A stretch of DNA of 50,141 nt, from positions 1-50,141 of the forward strand of contig JAEZVB010000030.1 in assembly GCA_023443285.1 (NCBI GenBank). Reading direction: 5' to 3'. The notes under the pieces are model-generated. The model saw nothing but the letters and a program-made list of their open reading frames with translations. It ran no database searches and was not told the origin of the DNA. The translations under genes were made by a program, and so were the position numbers. The stretch is from Bacillota bacterium (GTDB lineage: Bacteria > Bacillota > Negativicutes > Sporomusales > Sporomusaceae). Positions 42,708 through 49,725 of this stretch are shown piece after piece (positions within the stretch are counted from its first letter, which is position 1; each line of letters begins with the position of its first letter).

Positions 42708-43436
42708 ATGGATAATGAATTGTTTTGCACTAACTGTGATGAATACCGAGGTTATACAAAAAGGTTAACTGAAGTAGTACATGCGATCAAAGGTGAGGAA
42801 ATTATAGTCAAGATAGAATTGCCTTATTGTATTGAATGTGGTAATCAGCTTTCAGATATTGATATCGAAGAAAAACATTTTGACATGGCTCTAACTGAAT
42901 ATCGGAAACGAAATAGATTGTTACAACCGAACGAAATTAAAAGCATAAGGGAGTTTTATGGTTTGTCTCAACGTGCCTTTTCTCGAGCATTAGGCTTTGC
43001 TGAGCCTACAATCAACAGATATGAGCAAGGTGCGATACAAGATTCTTTACATAATAATATAATAAAACTTGTGCGAAAACCAGAAAATATGATTTCTATG
43101 GCAGAAGATAATAAAGCGAACTTGTCAGTTAAGGAGTTTGAATCCATTTGCCAAAATGCGAATGCACTTATGAGTGTAGAAAAGGGGTCTGTAACTCCTG
43201 AGTTTTTGCGCAATGAGCTTGAAAAGCATACTAATGAGATTAAAGCAGAGTTATCTAAAATGTACACATTTGCTCAAAAGAATTCATCTAAAATAGATGT
43301 AATTGAAAAAAAGTTATCGACTATGGAACAAGCGCAGCCTAAAGAGAATTGGAATTGTTGGGATTCCTATATAAAGAATACATCTCCAATGTTTGTTTCT
43401 GAACAAGAAGATTTCTGCTATTCAGAAGTTAATTGA
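42708..43436 (+). CDS. MqsA-like antitoxin: zinc finger, helix-turn-helix and C-terminal extension
   Basis: The N-terminal 50 residues carry CTNCDEYRGY and YCIECGNQL, a four-cysteine YgiT-type zinc finger. A linker leads to a Xre-type helix-turn-helix, SIREFYGLSQRAFSRALG followed by PTINRYEQG, nearly the MqsA signature. Escherichia coli MqsA ends about here (131 aa), but this protein runs on to 242 aa with a helical, lysine/glutamate-rich tail (LEKHTNEIKAELSKMYTFA). The domain order fits toxin binding by the zinc finger and operator binding by the helix-turn-helix. It starts 45 nt after the toxin gene, behind AGAGGGG. Confidence 0.75.
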   Translation: MDNELFCTNCDEYRGYTKRLTEVVHAIKGEEIIVKIELPYCIECGNQLSDIDIEEKHFDMALTEYRKRNRLLQPNEIKSIREFYGLSQRAFSRALGFAEPTINRYEQGAIQDSLHNNIIKLVRKPENMISMAEDNKANLSVKEFESICQNANALMSVEKGSVTPEFLRNELEKHTNEIKAELSKMYTFAQKNSSKIDVIEKKLSTMEQAQPKENWNCWDSYIKNTSPMFVSEQEDFCYSEVN

Positions 43437-43472
43437 GTTTATTCTAGTAATTTATTAATCTGAGGTGATATT

Positions 43473-44234
43473 TTGAAAAATAAAGAGTTGCACAAGCTTA
43501 TAGTATGGTTTAATCAGTTGGCTGATAACAAAAGAGATTTTATACTGGATTGTCTGAGACACAAATACTCAGTTAAGATGAGTAATTACATACTTGCCCC
43601 AGAAGAATTAGACTGTTATGGTTCTCTTATAGACAATGTTTTGGATGTTATTTCTGAGAGTGAGAATGAAAAAGAGTTCAAAAAGTACTTAGCTGGTTAT
43701 CCATTAGAACCAGAAACTATAAAATTATTATATAATAATTTACATGCGTTCATTGTACCCAAACAAGATTCAAAACAAATACTTAAGATGGACAATTACC
43801 AATTTGAACAGGTAGTTAGATTCGTTATTGATGAGATGTTTTTATGTAGAGAATATTATAGACAATCGCCTAAATCTGTTGCTTATAAATTGGGGTTTGA
43901 TAGCACGAAAGATTGTATAAGCAGTCTTAGATTTATACACCACCAGATAACATTGATAGCTGATCGATCCGCCTGTTTGAAAAACTTAATACTTTCATTA
44001 AAACTTGATTATCAAGTAAACGTAGAAAAAATAGAAATATTGGAAAAATATATAACGGAAAATTTAGCAGTTTTATACCAAGCTCATTTAGTGAACAGAT
44101 TAAACAGATTGAACGATACTGTTAATGATATTAAAAATGATGTTAATGATATTAAAAATGATGTAGATGATATTAAAGATGATGTAGATGATATTAAAGA
44201 TGATCTTGAGCGCCTTGCCGAAGATAATATATAG
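43473..44234 (+). CDS. Unknown protein with C-terminal heptad-repeat coiled coil, third gene of the toxin-antitoxin operon
   Basis: A 253-residue acidic/lysine-rich helical protein of no recognised family. The N-terminal 200 residues have no motif I can name. The end consists of near-perfect seven-residue units, NDIKNDV twice and DDIKDDV twice, which form a strict coiled coil and are encoded by four 21-bp tandem repeats. It begins with TTG 43473, 36 nt after the antitoxin, with GAGGTGA upstream, so it is co-transcribed. It could be an oligomeric partner of the antitoxin tail or separate cargo. Confidence 0.7.
   Translation: MKNKELHKLIVWFNQLADNKRDFILDCLRHKYSVKMSNYILAPEELDCYGSLIDNVLDVISESENEKEFKKYLAGYPLEPETIKLLYNNLHAFIVPKQDSKQILKMDNYQFEQVVRFVIDEMFLCREYYRQSPKSVAYKLGFDSTKDCISSLRFIHHQITLIADRSACLKNLILSLKLDYQVNVEKIEILEKYITENLAVLYQAHLVNRLNRLNDTVNDIKNDVNDIKNDVDDIKDDVDDIKDDLERLAEDNI
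44121..44204 (+). repeat. Four 21-bp tandem repeats coding for heptads
   Basis: Units start at 44121, 44142, 44163 and 44184. The first two are identical (GTTAATGATATTAAAAATGAT, here given as its parts GTTAATGAT and ATTAAAAATGAT) and the last two are identical to each other, differing from the first pair at two positions. Such a block can gain or lose units by slippage without breaking the frame. Confidence 0.9.
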
Positions 44235-44243
44235 TGTTCGACC

Positions 44244-44285
44244 TGCAAAGACACGGCTGTTATATAATGTCTTTGCATTTTTTTT
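44244..44285 (+). terminator. Rho-independent terminator after the three-gene module
   Basis: TGCAAAGAC (44244-44252) pairs with GTCTTTGCA (44269-44277), followed by eight T. It closes the toxin-antitoxin operon. Confidence 0.85.
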
Positions 44286-44431
44286 GCTGTTTTTATTCAA
44301 GTCATACAGCGCATTGGTTTAATACTTAAATTCATGGCAACGAGATCAAGGACGTAAACTGGCACTATAAAGTTACTGTGTTACCCCAAAATATACATGG
44401 ATTTTAAAAATTATATCTTATCAGGTAAAAT

Positions 44432-44462
44432 AAAAACACAGCCTTTCTATTGCTGTGTTTTT
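44432..44462. terminator. Bidirectional terminator upstream of the repressor 3' end
   Basis: AAAAACACAGC (44432-44442) pairs with GCTGTGTTTTT (44452-44462). It ends the minus-strand repressor transcript. Confidence 0.8.
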
Positions 44463-44517
44463 GCTGAAGTTGCAACTATAATAAACACCGTGTAACATGG
44501 CTTGGATTTTTTATTGA

Positions 44518-45321
44518 TTACTCACCTTTTAAAAACTTCTTCATCATGGAAACCAACGAAGTAAATTGCTCTGGAGATATTCCATCGGCTACTGCTTGAA
44601 GAATAGCCTGATTCCACCGTTCATCAAGTCGTTCTTTAGAGTAGATGATAGCTTCGTAATCTTTAACGCCGGGTGCTCCATCACGAATCAAGCCGGTCAT
44701 AATACCGACGACGGCATGATTTTTCGTAAAAGGAATATCTTTATACTCAGGATTGGCCGAGCGAAGGACTGCTTGGCCATTTTTTTGTATAAAGAATTTA
44801 AGATTGACCGCTGCATCATAATCCAAAATTCGTGCTGCAACGATATATCCAGGCTTTGGTTCGTTACATTCACGGAAAAAGGCTATATCGCCAGGGTAGA
44901 TACCGGCGTAGATCATGCTATCACCTTCAACCGGTGCCGCAAAGTCGGCGATAACGCCATCTGGAGGCTCTATCGTTTCGCTGTAGTTATCGGCCGATAG
45001 GATAGGTACTCCGGCTTTTATTGGGCCAAGAAGGGGGATGCCTTTATAATCTATTGAGTTAGGTTGAATGGGATAGCCAGCCTTAGCCATTAAATCAGAG
45101 TAAGAAATTTTAAGATATTTTGATAATTTTTTTAATGTTTCTGGCTCAGCTTTTTGTGTGCCTTGTTCAATTCGAGAAATGGTTGTTGGACTTACATTTG
45201 CAGCAATCGCCAATTGACGTTGACTTTCAAAACCGCTTTTTTCGCGAAGATCAGCGAACCAAAGACCAAAATTTTTACGATTAGTATCTTGCTTTATATA
45301 AATATCAACTAGATTAGCCAC
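44518..45321 (-). CDS. CI-type repressor: helix-turn-helix plus self-cleaving S24 (LexA-like) domain
   Basis: Phage lysogeny repressor, 267 aa. The N-terminal Xre helix-turn-helix reads SQRQLAIAANVSPTTISRIEQG (residues 33-54, given here as SQRQLAIAANVS and PTTISRIEQG). The C-terminal peptidase domain has the cleavage site KAGVP (102-106), the nucleophile in EGDSM (Ser135) and the general base in NLKFF (Lys175). Such proteins cut themselves when RecA is activated, so the element is probably induced by DNA damage. It diverges from the Cro-like gene across an operator region. Confidence 0.93.
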   Translation of the reverse strand: MANLVDIYIKQDTNRKNFGLWFADLREKSGFESQRQLAIAANVSPTTISRIEQGTQKAEPETLKKLSKYLKISYSDLMAKAGYPIQPNSIDYKGIPLLGPIKAGVPILSADNYSETIEPPDGVIADFAAPVEGDSMIYAGIYPGDIAFFRECNEPKPGYIVAARILDYDAAVNLKFFIQKNGQAVLRSANPEYKDIPFTKNHAVVGIMTGLIRDGAPGVKDYEAIIYSKERLDERWNQAILQAVADGISPEQFTSLVSMMKKFLKGE

Positions 45322-45362
45322 GTTAACACCTCGAATCCAGTATATCTCTTGTATTTCGTATA

Positions 45363-45473
45363 CGCAATTATATAAGTGTTGCGAAGGCGAAAAATTTTAT
45401 CACACGAATATATTGCGTGCGCGACATTGTTGTGATATATTTATATTGCGACAACGCAACAACTTGTTTTGCG
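45363..45473. promoter_or_regulatory. CI/Cro operator region with TTGCG half-sites and the rightward promoter
   Basis: TTGCG or its complement occurs at 45363-45367, 45379-45383, 45413-45417, 45446-45450, 45455-45459 and 45469-45473; the pair TTGCGACAACGCAA (45446-45459) is a clear dyad. A promoter fits on the plus strand: TTGCGT (45413-45418), 17 nt, TATATT (45436-45441). The half-site inside its -35 box explains repression. A minus-strand TATAAT (45373-45368) can serve the repressor. Confidence 0.6.
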
Positions 45474-45486
45474 AAGGGGGGATAAG

Positions 45487-45747
45487 ATGCCTATAAAATT
45501 AAAACGGTCAGAATTTGAAGCCTACCAAGAACTTTATGGACTTGGTGAGAGTGAGTGCGCTATCCGAATGGATATCAGTCCAAGTCAATTGTGGAAGGTA
45601 AAAAAAGGGATTCATGATCCAGGAGAGGGGTTTATTGCTGGAGCTCTAAGTCTTTTTGCGGAGGCTTCTTTTGATGATCTATTTTTTTTACCTGGGGTGT
45701 TGCGAGTGCGCGATGGCAAAAATCAAATCCTACCCAAAACCGGCTAA
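45487..45747 (+). CDS. Cro-like helix-turn-helix protein
   Basis: An 86-residue DNA-binding protein first in the rightward operon, opposite the CI repressor. The segment YGLGESECAIRMDISPSQLWKVKKG has the spacing of a helix-turn-helix (quoted as ECAIRMDISPSQLWKVKKG). ATG 45487 has AAGGGGG 6 nt upstream; a TTG at 45469 is the other in-frame start. The divergent position and size make a Cro-type early regulator likely; no specific family is recognised. Confidence 0.7.
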   Translation: MPIKLKRSEFEAYQELYGLGESECAIRMDISPSQLWKVKKGIHDPGEGFIAGALSLFAEASFDDLFFLPGVLRVRDGKNQILPKTG

Positions 45748-45782
45748 TCGTTATTGTAAATAACTGGCGGAGGGGGAGAACA

Positions 45783-45905
45783 GTGGAATTAGAACGTTGT
45801 AATTGCCCAAAATGCAACAAGGAAGTACGAAAGACGGCAAACTTTTGCCCATACTGCGGAACGCAGTTAAAACCTAATCCGGTTGTTGTTTTTTACAATC
45901 AATAG
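45783..45905 (+). CDS. 40-residue double-CxxC zinc-ribbon protein
   Basis: A small reading frame starting with GTG 45783 behind GGAGGGGGAGAA. It encodes two CxxC knuckles, CPKC at about residues 8-11 and CPYC at about 23-26, the form of a complete zinc ribbon of the kind found in many small phage and bacterial proteins. It follows the Cro-like gene by 35 nt, and its 3' end overlaps the convergent gene at 45874 by 32 nt. Function unknown; the strong ribosome-binding site and cysteine pattern make it a real gene candidate. Confidence 0.65.
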   Translation: MELERCNCPKCNKEVRKTANFCPYCGTQLKPNPVVVFYNQ

Positions 45906-46113
45906 GCTTTATTAAACCATCGCGGAAGTATTCAGTCTGAGAACCGCAATCATTGCAATAGCAAGCTGTTTCTCTACATGGTATAGCCTCTCCGTTATTA
46001 CGGGTAAAGCAATGGTCATTGGTGCAATAGTTGCTATTTATTGGGTAACCACAATTCTCACAAAACTTTGAGTTTTCTTCATGATCTTCAAAACCGCATT
46101 GAATACATTTCAT
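45874..46113 (-). CDS. Cysteine-rich zinc-ribbon protein
   Basis: A 79-residue protein with three or four cysteine pairs: CIQC at the start, CENCG at residues 18-22, and CNDCG around 53-57, with extra Cys and His between them (YCTNDHCF). Metal binding is likely. AAAGGAG precedes ATG 46113 on the minus strand. It lies convergent to the 40-residue zinc-ribbon gene. I do not recognise a specific family; it may be cargo or a small regulator. Confidence 0.7.
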   Translation of the reverse strand: MKCIQCGFEDHEENSKFCENCGYPINSNYCTNDHCFTRNNGEAIPCRETACYCNDCGSQTEYFRDGLIKPIDCKKQQPD

Positions 46114-46213
46114 GGATATTCTCCTTTCACACTCTCAATGAATTTGGTTAACAGCTAACGTTTGTTTAAAGAAGCCCTTAACTGGCTTCAGAGGTTAAAT
46201 AACAAGCGAGCAC

Positions 46214-46756
46214 TTACATAAGACTATCCAAATCTTTTACGACAATTCGCTTGAAGGGACTTGATGCGGGATTCTGTTTGATTTCAAACCAAACCGGTGG
46301 TACAGATCTTTCAATCTGAAATTGATCTTCATATTTTTCAGGAATCCATCTACCGTCTTGAAAAGAAAAGGTGATTTTATAAAGCTTATTACTGCTCTCT
46401 TTAAAATCCTCAGTAGTTTCAGCTAGTTCTTTAGATGAAAATGCAGGGCTAACTAATATCTTCATTTTATAAATTAAATAAGCCTTATAAGGTGTTATTA
46501 AAGAATCTGTTTCCTTAACTGCGAATGTGTAATTTTCAGTAACCTCACATTTGCTTTTTCTCCAACCTGCTTGTATGTTCGCTGAAACATGTTCGGGTAT
46601 GTAATACACCAATATTCTAGGGTCGCTCTTATAACTATCTATGTGCTTTTTCACTACAGTTTCAAAAGACGAGGATATTGTTTCTTGGTGAGCAGCAAAA
46701 GCGAGGCTGGCAGGTAAAAGAAAAACGATTAAAAGTGCTATACAAAGACTTTTCAT
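46214..46756 (-). CDS. Secreted protein of unknown function
   Basis: A 180-residue protein with a classical signal peptide: MKSLCIALLIVFLLPASLAFA, cleavable after AFA-A at about residue 21 (quoted as its core LIVFLLPASLAFA). The mature part is charged and predicted mixed alpha/beta, with no cysteine pair, lipobox or enzyme motif I recognise. It is first of three minus-strand genes of unknown role between the regulators and the tail genes. The position is typical of lysogenic cargo expressed by the integrated element. Confidence 0.7.
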   Translation of the reverse strand: MKSLCIALLIVFLLPASLAFAAHQETISSSFETVVKKHIDSYKSDPRILVYYIPEHVSANIQAGWRKSKCEVTENYTFAVKETDSLITPYKAYLIYKMKILVSPAFSSKELAETTEDFKESSNKLYKITFSFQDGRWIPEKYEDQFQIERSVPPVWFEIKQNPASSPFKRIVVKDLDSLM

Positions 46757-46828
46757 ATTATTCCTTTCTGTAAAGAAAAAGTAATGATCCGAAAATAAAC
46801 AAGTTAGAGAGTTAGTATATGTGACTAA

Positions 46829-47440
46829 CTAATCATTCTTGCTTATATCTAGGTATTGTATCTCACTCCAAAAAGATAAACGGGGATTAATCTTAATGGT
46901 TTTTTTAAATATCTTACGAGTGGTAAAAATTTGTAATCTAGCAGTTTCAACTTTTTTAAGGGTTTCAGCATCAACGCGACCAAAGTAGAAGTATCCTTCA
47001 GTTGCTCTATATGATTCTAAGGTAAATACGGGTTGCACTAACGGCGTAACGGTATCTTGTTCAAAAGCTTCATATTCATTTTTTCCAATGGCAGCATCCC
47101 AAGTAGCAACTTTAGGAACCCATGTAGTGCTATCTAAGCGCTGTACCTCGATTCCTGGCATAGCAAGAGTAAATTCTAGAAAGGTTAATGGTCTTTCAGA
47201 AGTATTTGTAATTCTAAGCCATATCCATAGATGATATGTTGAAACGTCTAGCATGTGTCCATCTATGGTCATTTCATCTGGATCTTCTGCAAAGCCGGTC
47301 AGAGCTTGTGTTCTATCATCGTCAGGTTGATAAATATTGATAGATGGTCGTTCTTGTAGAAATCTCCAAAAGTGAAGAATTAACCCAGCAAAACCAGTAA
47401 TAGCACCGAAGATTGAAACCCAAGAGATTTGTTCAGACAC
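46829..47440 (-). CDS. Membrane-anchored protein of unknown function
   Basis: About 203 residues with one N-terminal hydrophobic helix (WVSIFGAITGFAGLILHFW) followed by a soluble domain rich in beta strands (STYHLWIWLRITNTSERPLTFLEF), a pattern seen in immunoglobulin-like or sensor-type folds. GTG 47440 has AGGTG at a good distance; TTG 47458 further upstream lacks a clear ribosome-binding site but is possible. No family recognised. It belongs to a minus-strand trio with an N-terminal membrane segment in each member. Confidence 0.65.
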   Translation of the reverse strand: MSEQISWVSIFGAITGFAGLILHFWRFLQERPSINIYQPDDDRTQALTGFAEDPDEMTIDGHMLDVSTYHLWIWLRITNTSERPLTFLEFTLAMPGIEVQRLDSTTWVPKVATWDAAIGKNEYEAFEQDTVTPLVQPVFTLESYRATEGYFYFGRVDAETLKKVETARLQIFTTRKIFKKTIKINPRLSFWSEIQYLDISKND

Positions 47441-47511
47441 TGGAACACCTGCTTTCAACTATATATAAATGAATCGCTTGTTGGAGCGGGCGGGATAAGG
47501 GGGATTTTGAC

Positions 47512-47598
47512 GTGGATTGGGGCACTTTTTTTACGTCATTAATAACTAGCTTTATTACCGGTTTAGTTGTTAACTTTGTAATATTTAAAAGGAATTAG
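47512..47598 (+). CDS. Possible 28-residue single-helix membrane peptide
   Basis: GTG 47512 preceded by AAGGGGG (about 8 nt spacing) opens a frame encoding a short polar start, one hydrophobic helix (TSLITSFITGLVVNFVIF) and the basic end KRN. The shape is that of small membrane-acting peptides such as type I toxins or phage lysis/exclusion peptides. It runs against the flanking minus-strand genes and overlaps the end of the next one by 36 nt. Chance is a real alternative for so short a frame. Confidence 0.4.
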   Translation: MDWGTFFTSLITSFITGLVVNFVIFKRN

Positions 47599-48060
47599 GC
47601 TTATTAGCGACTTTTCGCTTACATAGCAAATTTTAAACAACACTTCACTAGCTTCTTTGCAAGCTTCTATATTCGGAAGAAGAAGATCATCAGGAATTGG
47701 ATAAAGTGATTTTAGTGAATTAAAATTAGCAACTGTAGTTTTTATCTCTTTCATATCTTTAAAATGTTGTCTCAGAACTTCGAATTGATCAAATGTTATT
47801 CCTGGTAATTTATATTTTAAATCATCCCATAATTCTAGATCAATTTCCTTAGCGAAACGCAGAATACTTTCTTCGTCAATTAATCTGTCTTTATCCAACC
47901 AAGTGGCATGCTTAATAACTACATCTAGTAATAGACGGCAGTTGATTTTTAAGACTTGCTTTTCCTTACGCTCATGATAGATATACGACAAACCGGCGGC
48001 AGAAAAAGAACCGAATAAAGCTCCTATTATTGCAGATAAAAACGTTTCCAAATTTGTCAC
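47563..48060 (-). CDS. Membrane-anchored helical protein of unknown function
   Basis: 165 residues. One N-terminal hydrophobic segment with small residues (FLSAIIGALFGSFSAAGLSYIY) is followed by a basic stretch and a mostly alpha-helical soluble domain (DQFEVLRQHFKDMKEIK, CKEASEVLFKIC). It starts with GTG 48060. I recognise no family. Like its two minus-strand neighbours it is anchored or exported, and probably expressed in the lysogenic state. Confidence 0.65.
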   Translation of the reverse strand: MTNLETFLSAIIGALFGSFSAAGLSYIYHERKEKQVLKINCRLLLDVVIKHATWLDKDRLIDEESILRFAKEIDLELWDDLKYKLPGITFDQFEVLRQHFKDMKEIKTTVANFNSLKSLYPIPDDLLLPNIEACKEASEVLFKICYVSEKSLISLIPFKYYKVNN

Positions 48061-48210
48061 CTCTCTTTTAGAGGTAAAAATTCAATTAAACGCCACTAAT
48101 TTCCTGTATTGGGACTGAGTAGTTAGATTTACTTCTGCGCCGGATTCGGTGGGATAAGAGTAAAGTGTCCAAGCCAAACCAGCATATACATATACCGGGA
48201 GGGGTGTGAG

Positions 48211-48408
48211 ATGGCGAAGAAAAAACTGGAATACGTTTATAAAGGCTCCGAAGTTAATGGCGTCTGGTACCCGGCAGATCCGCCATTGATCTTTACAGAA
48301 GTTCCGGAAAATATCCGCGACTATTTGCCGGAGGCAGTTAATAAGGCAATAGCAGATGGATTCATAGGTAATTTTGAGATGCATGAAAAATCGAAACAAG
48401 CCGGATAA
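48211..48408 (+). CDS. Small phage-type protein of unknown function
   Basis: 65 residues starting MAKKKLEYVYKG, with a middle part WYPADPPLIFTEVPENIRDYL and a charged end. GGGAGGGG precedes ATG 48211. No motif names a function; short proteins with this look occur among phage early and structural genes. It begins a plus-strand run leading into the ASCH protein and the tail genes. Confidence 0.65.
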   Translation: MAKKKLEYVYKGSEVNGVWYPADPPLIFTEVPENIRDYLPEAVNKAIADGFIGNFEMHEKSKQAG

Positions 48409-48447
48409 TCCCGGCTGAACTAAAACAGGACAAGCGGGGGTGATAAC

Positions 48448-48858
48448 TTGGCAAAGAAAAAGTATTGTGCTAGTCTTATTGCAATTGGTGCAAAAAAGTA
48501 TGAGACTCGATCATGGGCAACTAAATATAGAGGCCAACTAGCCATCCATTCGGCAGCTAAAGCTCCAAAAGAGGAGATAGAACTCTGTGAAAGTGAACCT
48601 TTTAAGAGTTCACTAAGTAGGGCTAATATTATCTCGGCGAAAGAGTTACCATTAGGTTCTGTTATTGCGGTAGCCAACTTAGTAGACTGCATTTATATCA
48701 GCGAACAATTTATAAAAGCGATTATAGATACAGTCGAATATGAATTTGGAGATTATGAGATAGGTCGATATGCTTGGAAACTAGAAGGAGTAAGGCTGAT
48801 AAATCCTGTGCCGGCCAAGGGAATGCAGCGACTATGGGAGTGGGATGGACAACTATGA
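48448..48858 (+). CDS. ASCH-domain protein
   Basis: A 136-residue single-domain protein. KKYETRSWATKYRGQLAIHSA at the N-terminus and the end YAWKLEGVRLINPVPAKGMQRLW are the conserved strands of the ASCH fold, related to PUA RNA-binding domains. Members occur widely in phages; some are nucleotide or tRNA-modification binders, but a precise role is unknown. The start is TTG 48448 with GGGGGTGAT upstream. It overlaps the next small gene by 4 nt. Confidence 0.85.
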   Translation: MAKKKYCASLIAIGAKKYETRSWATKYRGQLAIHSAAKAPKEEIELCESEPFKSSLSRANIISAKELPLGSVIAVANLVDCIYISEQFIKAIIDTVEYEFGDYEIGRYAWKLEGVRLINPVPAKGMQRLWEWDGQL

Positions 48859-49007
48859 AACCCATAGAGACAGTACCGGAGATGATCGAATATCTCAGAA
48901 TCTATGAAGCTGCAGCTATTACAGAACCAACGAGAGGCTACTACCGTCGATTGCGCGAGTGGTTGGAAAAACTAGGGGATCGCCGCAGGATCACAAAGAT
49001 AGTTTAG
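48855..49007 (+). CDS. Small hypothetical protein, 50 residues
   Basis: ATG 48855 overlaps the ASCH stop (ATGA), so translation is coupled. The protein is helical and basic toward the end (YYRRLREWLEKLGDRRR). No family recognised. Upstream codons in the same frame reach 48774 but lie entirely inside the ASCH gene and have no ribosome-binding site. Confidence 0.6.
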   Translation: MKPIETVPEMIEYLRIYEAAAITEPTRGYYRRLREWLEKLGDRRRITKIV

Positions 49008-49058
49008 CCTGGATAGGCGGATAAAGGGGCGGGACAATATTTTGGTTGAGGTGATAGG

Positions 49059-49136
49059 ATGAAAGACGCTAGTCAATGTCAGTGTCTAACATGTGGTCAT
49101 AGTCAAGATAGTGTGCACGGGTCATATCAATATTAA
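49059..49136 (+). CDS. Short reading frame ahead of the spike remnant
   Basis: ATG 49059 behind GAGGTGATAGG opens a 25-residue frame (CQCLTCGH with three cysteines) ending at 49136. It may be a genuine tiny protein or the out-of-frame start of a baseplate spike gene whose in-frame end follows at 49093-49245. Confidence 0.35.
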   Translation: MKDASQCQCLTCGHSQDSVHGSYQY

Positions 49137-49245
49137 AGCGGTGGGAAATGTCAATGTTACTGGTGACGTGATTGCTGATGGAATTAGTCTAAAGAATCAT
49201 ATTCATTCAGAATCAATCGGTAGTGTTACTGGGAAGCCACAATGA
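49093..49245 (+). pseudogene. C-terminal remnant of a baseplate spike protein (gpV-like)
   Basis: The frame open from 49090 encodes NVNVTGDVIADGISLKNH followed by a histidine-rich end and GKPQ, the characteristic tip of P2 gpV/Mu gp45 spike proteins, where the His-containing loop binds iron. Only about 50 residues remain of a protein normally near 170-220. The good ribosome-binding site upstream (49051-49057) belongs to another frame. A deletion plus frameshift best explains this, though a minimal spike made by frameshifting cannot be ruled out. Confidence 0.6.
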
Positions 49246-49258
49246 GGCAGGTGATTAA

Positions 49259-49723
49259 ATGTCGGTCGGAGTATTAAGTGGCACCGCAAAAGACGGTACA
49301 ACAATTGAAATTGTTTTCGAGGCTTACCATATTGGTAGTAGCGATGATAATAGTAAACCAACTCTACGGGTAATGACCTTTGACGATTTTAAACGAGGCT
49401 CTTCAGCCAGGTGGGCAACACATGAGATTATCCAACAAAAGAGTATCTTGGAATTTATCGGTCCAGGATTGGAAGAGCTTAGCTTTTCTGTGCTACTGCA
49501 TGCTGGCTTAGGTGTTAAACCTAAAGAAGAATTAAAAAAACTTCGTCAGATTAGAGACGAAGGTATAATTTGCCTGTTAATGATTGGCGATGAACAAGTT
49601 ACTGACAACAAAGTAGTGCTGCAAAAAATGGATGAAGATCCTCGAACATTTGATGGGACAGGAGAAATGTTGGTAGTTGCAGTGAATTTAAGCTTTACAG
49701 AGTATCCGGAAAGTGAGGCGTAA
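49259..49723 (+). CDS. Phage tail protein, P2 gpU-like
   Basis: 154 residues. ARWATHEIIQQKSILEFIGPGLEELSFSVLL (quoted in part: LEFIGPGLEELSFSVLL), LKKLRQIRDEG and the last strand VVAVNLSFTEY follow the pattern of gpU, the protein that completes contractile tails at the head end. ATG 49259 has a GCAGGTGA site. It lies directly between the spike remnant and gpW. The family call is by motif pattern only. Confidence 0.68.
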   Translation: MSVGVLSGTAKDGTTIEIVFEAYHIGSSDDNSKPTLRVMTFDDFKRGSSARWATHEIIQQKSILEFIGPGLEELSFSVLLHAGLGVKPKEELKKLRQIRDEGIICLLMIGDEQVTDNKVVLQKMDEDPRTFDGTGEMLVVAVNLSFTEYPESEA

Positions 49724-49725
49724 GA

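Noticed and set aside
44330..44407. Short open stretch (…EIKDVNWHYKVTVLPQ…) between the two terminators, a possible gene relic
   Set aside because: No start codon or ribosome-binding site in frame and only about 25 codons; too little to call a pseudogene. The rest of 44286-44517 holds only terminator structures.
44566..45000. Plus-strand frame of 144 codons within the repressor gene
   Set aside because: Antisense to the S24 peptidase domain and lacking a ribosome-binding site.
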